Shown here: positions 5,628 through 6,621 of the stretch, piece by piece | Position numbering within the stretch: the first letter of the stretch is position 1 | Layout: every line of letters starts with the position of its first letter | Assembly (NCBI GenBank): GCA_964426155.1 | Contig: CAYROY010000009.1 | Coordinates: 1 to 6,621, forward strand | Direction of reading: 5' to 3' | Origin: M55B120 sp964426155 | GTDB taxonomy: Bacteria; Actinomycetota; Humimicrobiia; Humimicrobiales; Humimicrobiaceae | Length of the DNA: 6,621 nt | Notes under the pieces: generated by a model | What the model saw: the letters and a program-made list of their open reading frames with translations, nothing else | Told to the model about the DNA's origin: nothing | Database searches by the model: none | Position numbers and translations under genes: made by a program

Positions 5628-6515
5628 TTAGTTTCCATATTTCTTGATAAGCTTATCCAGATATTTCTTATTGGATTTAGTCACCTCAAGTGCTTTAGGC
5701 CAGAAACATAGATCTATTGGCCACCAATCATCATCATATCCTGCTTCTTTGATGGCAGGTATTATCTTGCTGAAATCAAGCACTCCTGTCCCCAGCGGTG
5801 CATGGGTGCTTGTTTCATCGTCGTGCAGTGTATTGTCTGAATCTATCAGGTGTATATGCCCGATCTTGCCTGTAAGCATATGGGCAAATTGTACCACACC
5901 TCCGGGCAATATTTCCTTCTCACCCATCTGTCTGGCTCCTATGACTGCACACATATGAGCATGACAGGAGTCAAATAGAATAGAAAAACTTTCATGATCT
6001 ACCATATATGCCATCCTTGTCACCTCGGAAGGTTTGTTCAAAATAAAACCAGGCTCAAACTCCCATACAAGTCCTAATGAAGCATCTTTGCATATTTCGG
6101 CAGATTTGTTCCATACTTCGGCCACTTTTGAAAAGAATGATCCGTAATCCATCCCGCCAGGTACTTCGGTGGGTGGGTCAACTGAATCTACCCTTAATTT
6201 TGGACTATCCAGGGCTTTGCATATTTCTACATTTTCTTTTACTGCATCAAGATAATCTTTCTCTTCCGAAGTAGCAGGAGAAGGAAAGGGTGCAGCCAGA
6301 CCTGACACCTCAAGTCCAAAATCATCAAGCATGCTTTTGACTTCCCTTGCTTTTTCTACAGTCTTTGGCTCTATGTGAGGTGGAAAAGCAGCCATCTCTA
6401 TTCCGTCAAAGTTCAGATCTTTTAGTTTTCTGACCACTTCCTCTAAAGGTATGGGTTCTTCTTGATAGCCTCCCCATATATAGGCCCATCCTCCTATTGA
6501 TGTCTTCTTTACCAT
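5628..6515 (-). CDS. Sugar isomerase/epimerase-like TIM-barrel protein (AP-endonuclease-2 fold)
   Basis: A 295-residue protein of the xylose-isomerase-like TIM-barrel superfamily (sugar phosphate isomerase/epimerase, IolE type). The N-terminus carries the GGWAYIWGG segment and the strand FDGIEM (36-41). Likely metal ligands are E152 or E154 (WEFEPG), D182 and H185 (FDSCH), and H220 or H222 with D225 (GHIHLIDSD). The last ligand, usually glutamate, seems to be D268 in WWPIDLCFW. HDDETSTHAPLGTGVLDF (231-248) is the usual segment before the last barrel helices. Family members isomerise or epimerise sugars, dehydrate inosose, or cleave 3-keto glycosides; the sequence does not say which applies. 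The ATG at 6515-6513 has an AAAGGAG site seven bases upstream. It is the first complete gene of the carbohydrate cluster, 52 bp before the dehydrogenase. No signal peptide is visible, so it should be cytoplasmic. Confidence 0.92.
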   Translation of the reverse strand: MVKKTSIGGWAYIWGGYQEEPIPLEEVVRKLKDLNFDGIEMAAFPPHIEPKTVEKAREVKSMLDDFGLEVSGLAAPFPSPATSEEKDYLDAVKENVEICKALDSPKLRVDSVDPPTEVPGGMDYGSFFSKVAEVWNKSAEICKDASLGLVWEFEPGFILNKPSEVTRMAYMVDHESFSILFDSCHAHMCAVIGARQMGEKEILPGGVVQFAHMLTGKIGHIHLIDSDNTLHDDETSTHAPLGTGVLDFSKIIPAIKEAGYDDDWWPIDLCFWPKALEVTKSNKKYLDKLIKKYGN

Positions 6516-6552
6516 ATCTGTACTCCTTTCTAATAATTTATTTATTCCAGTT

Positions 6553-6580
6553 TAAAAATTAACTAAATAATTAATTTTTA
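6553..6580. repeat. AT-only inverted repeat at the end of the upstream gene
   Basis: A perfect 10-bp inverted repeat, TAAAAATTAA and TTAATTTTTA, with an 8-base loop. It overlaps the last codons and stop of the partial upstream gene and lies about 38 bp before the TIM-barrel start codon. All pairs are A-T. It could be a weak terminator or mRNA-end hairpin, an operator, or chance in AT-rich DNA. Confidence 0.35.
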
Positions 6581-6621
6581 TACTTTTTTATCTTCGGTGC
6601 ATCCTTATTTATATCCGGTCC
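6571..6621 (-). CDS. C-terminal end of an unidentified upstream gene (partial)
   Basis: On the minus strand a frame enters from the window edge and reads GPDINKDAPKIKKYKN followed by TAA (6573-6571). The composition is that of a normal lysine-rich protein tail, and the stop lies 55 bp before the TIM-barrel start, as expected for a preceding operon gene. Sixteen residues are too few to identify a family, and a chance open frame cannot be excluded. Confidence 0.4.
   Translation of the reverse strand, partial: GPDINKDAPKIKKYKN

Overview
The window looks like a piece of a low-G+C, Clostridia-type Bacillota chromosome. The evidence is AT-rich spacers, strong GGAGG-type ribosome binding sites, frequent TTG starts, TTGACA/TATAAT-type promoters and an RNase P RNA of bacterial type. 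No genus can be named from the sequence alone. Every gene I can support lies on the minus strand, so transcription runs from high to low coordinates.

Right half (about 3178-6621): a carbohydrate gene cluster. In transcription order it holds the last 16 codons of an unidentified gene (6571-6621), a sugar isomerase/epimerase-type TIM-barrel protein (5628-6515), a zinc-dependent medium-chain alcohol dehydrogenase (4496-5575) and, after a 205-bp spacer with several palindromes, a Gfo/Idh/MocA-family protein (3178-4290). The set suggests redox chemistry on a sugar, polyol or glycoside. The Gfo/Idh/MocA member has lost the usual E-K-P lysine (it reads T-V-P), so it may not be a simple dehydrogenase. 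Substrate and pathway cannot be read from the sequence.

Middle (2874-3177): about 300 bp of very AT-rich DNA without a gene, separating the two halves. It ends in a good promoter (TTGACA, 16 bp, TATTAT) that drives the left half.

Left half (1-2873): a housekeeping, nucleic-acid-linked group. In transcription order it holds a 66-aa protein resembling a Phd/YefM antitoxin with no visible toxin, a Nif3/YqfO-family dinuclear-metal protein, a coiled-coil plus C4 zinc-ribbon protein, a type 1 RNase H (RNase HI) family protein and the 5' two-thirds or so of rnpB (RNase P RNA), cut by the window edge. Nif3, zinc ribbon and RNase HI overlap or abut and should be translationally coupled. The RNase HI gene has all four catalytic acids but no ATG, GTG or TTG start; its best start is an ATC codon behind a good ribosome binding site. 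The rnpB promoter sits in the 3' end of the RNase HI gene.

I see no CRISPR array, transposase, tRNA or phage gene. The points most worth following are the lysine-less Gfo/Idh/MocA protein with its TIM-barrel partner, and the ATC-initiated RNase HI gene.
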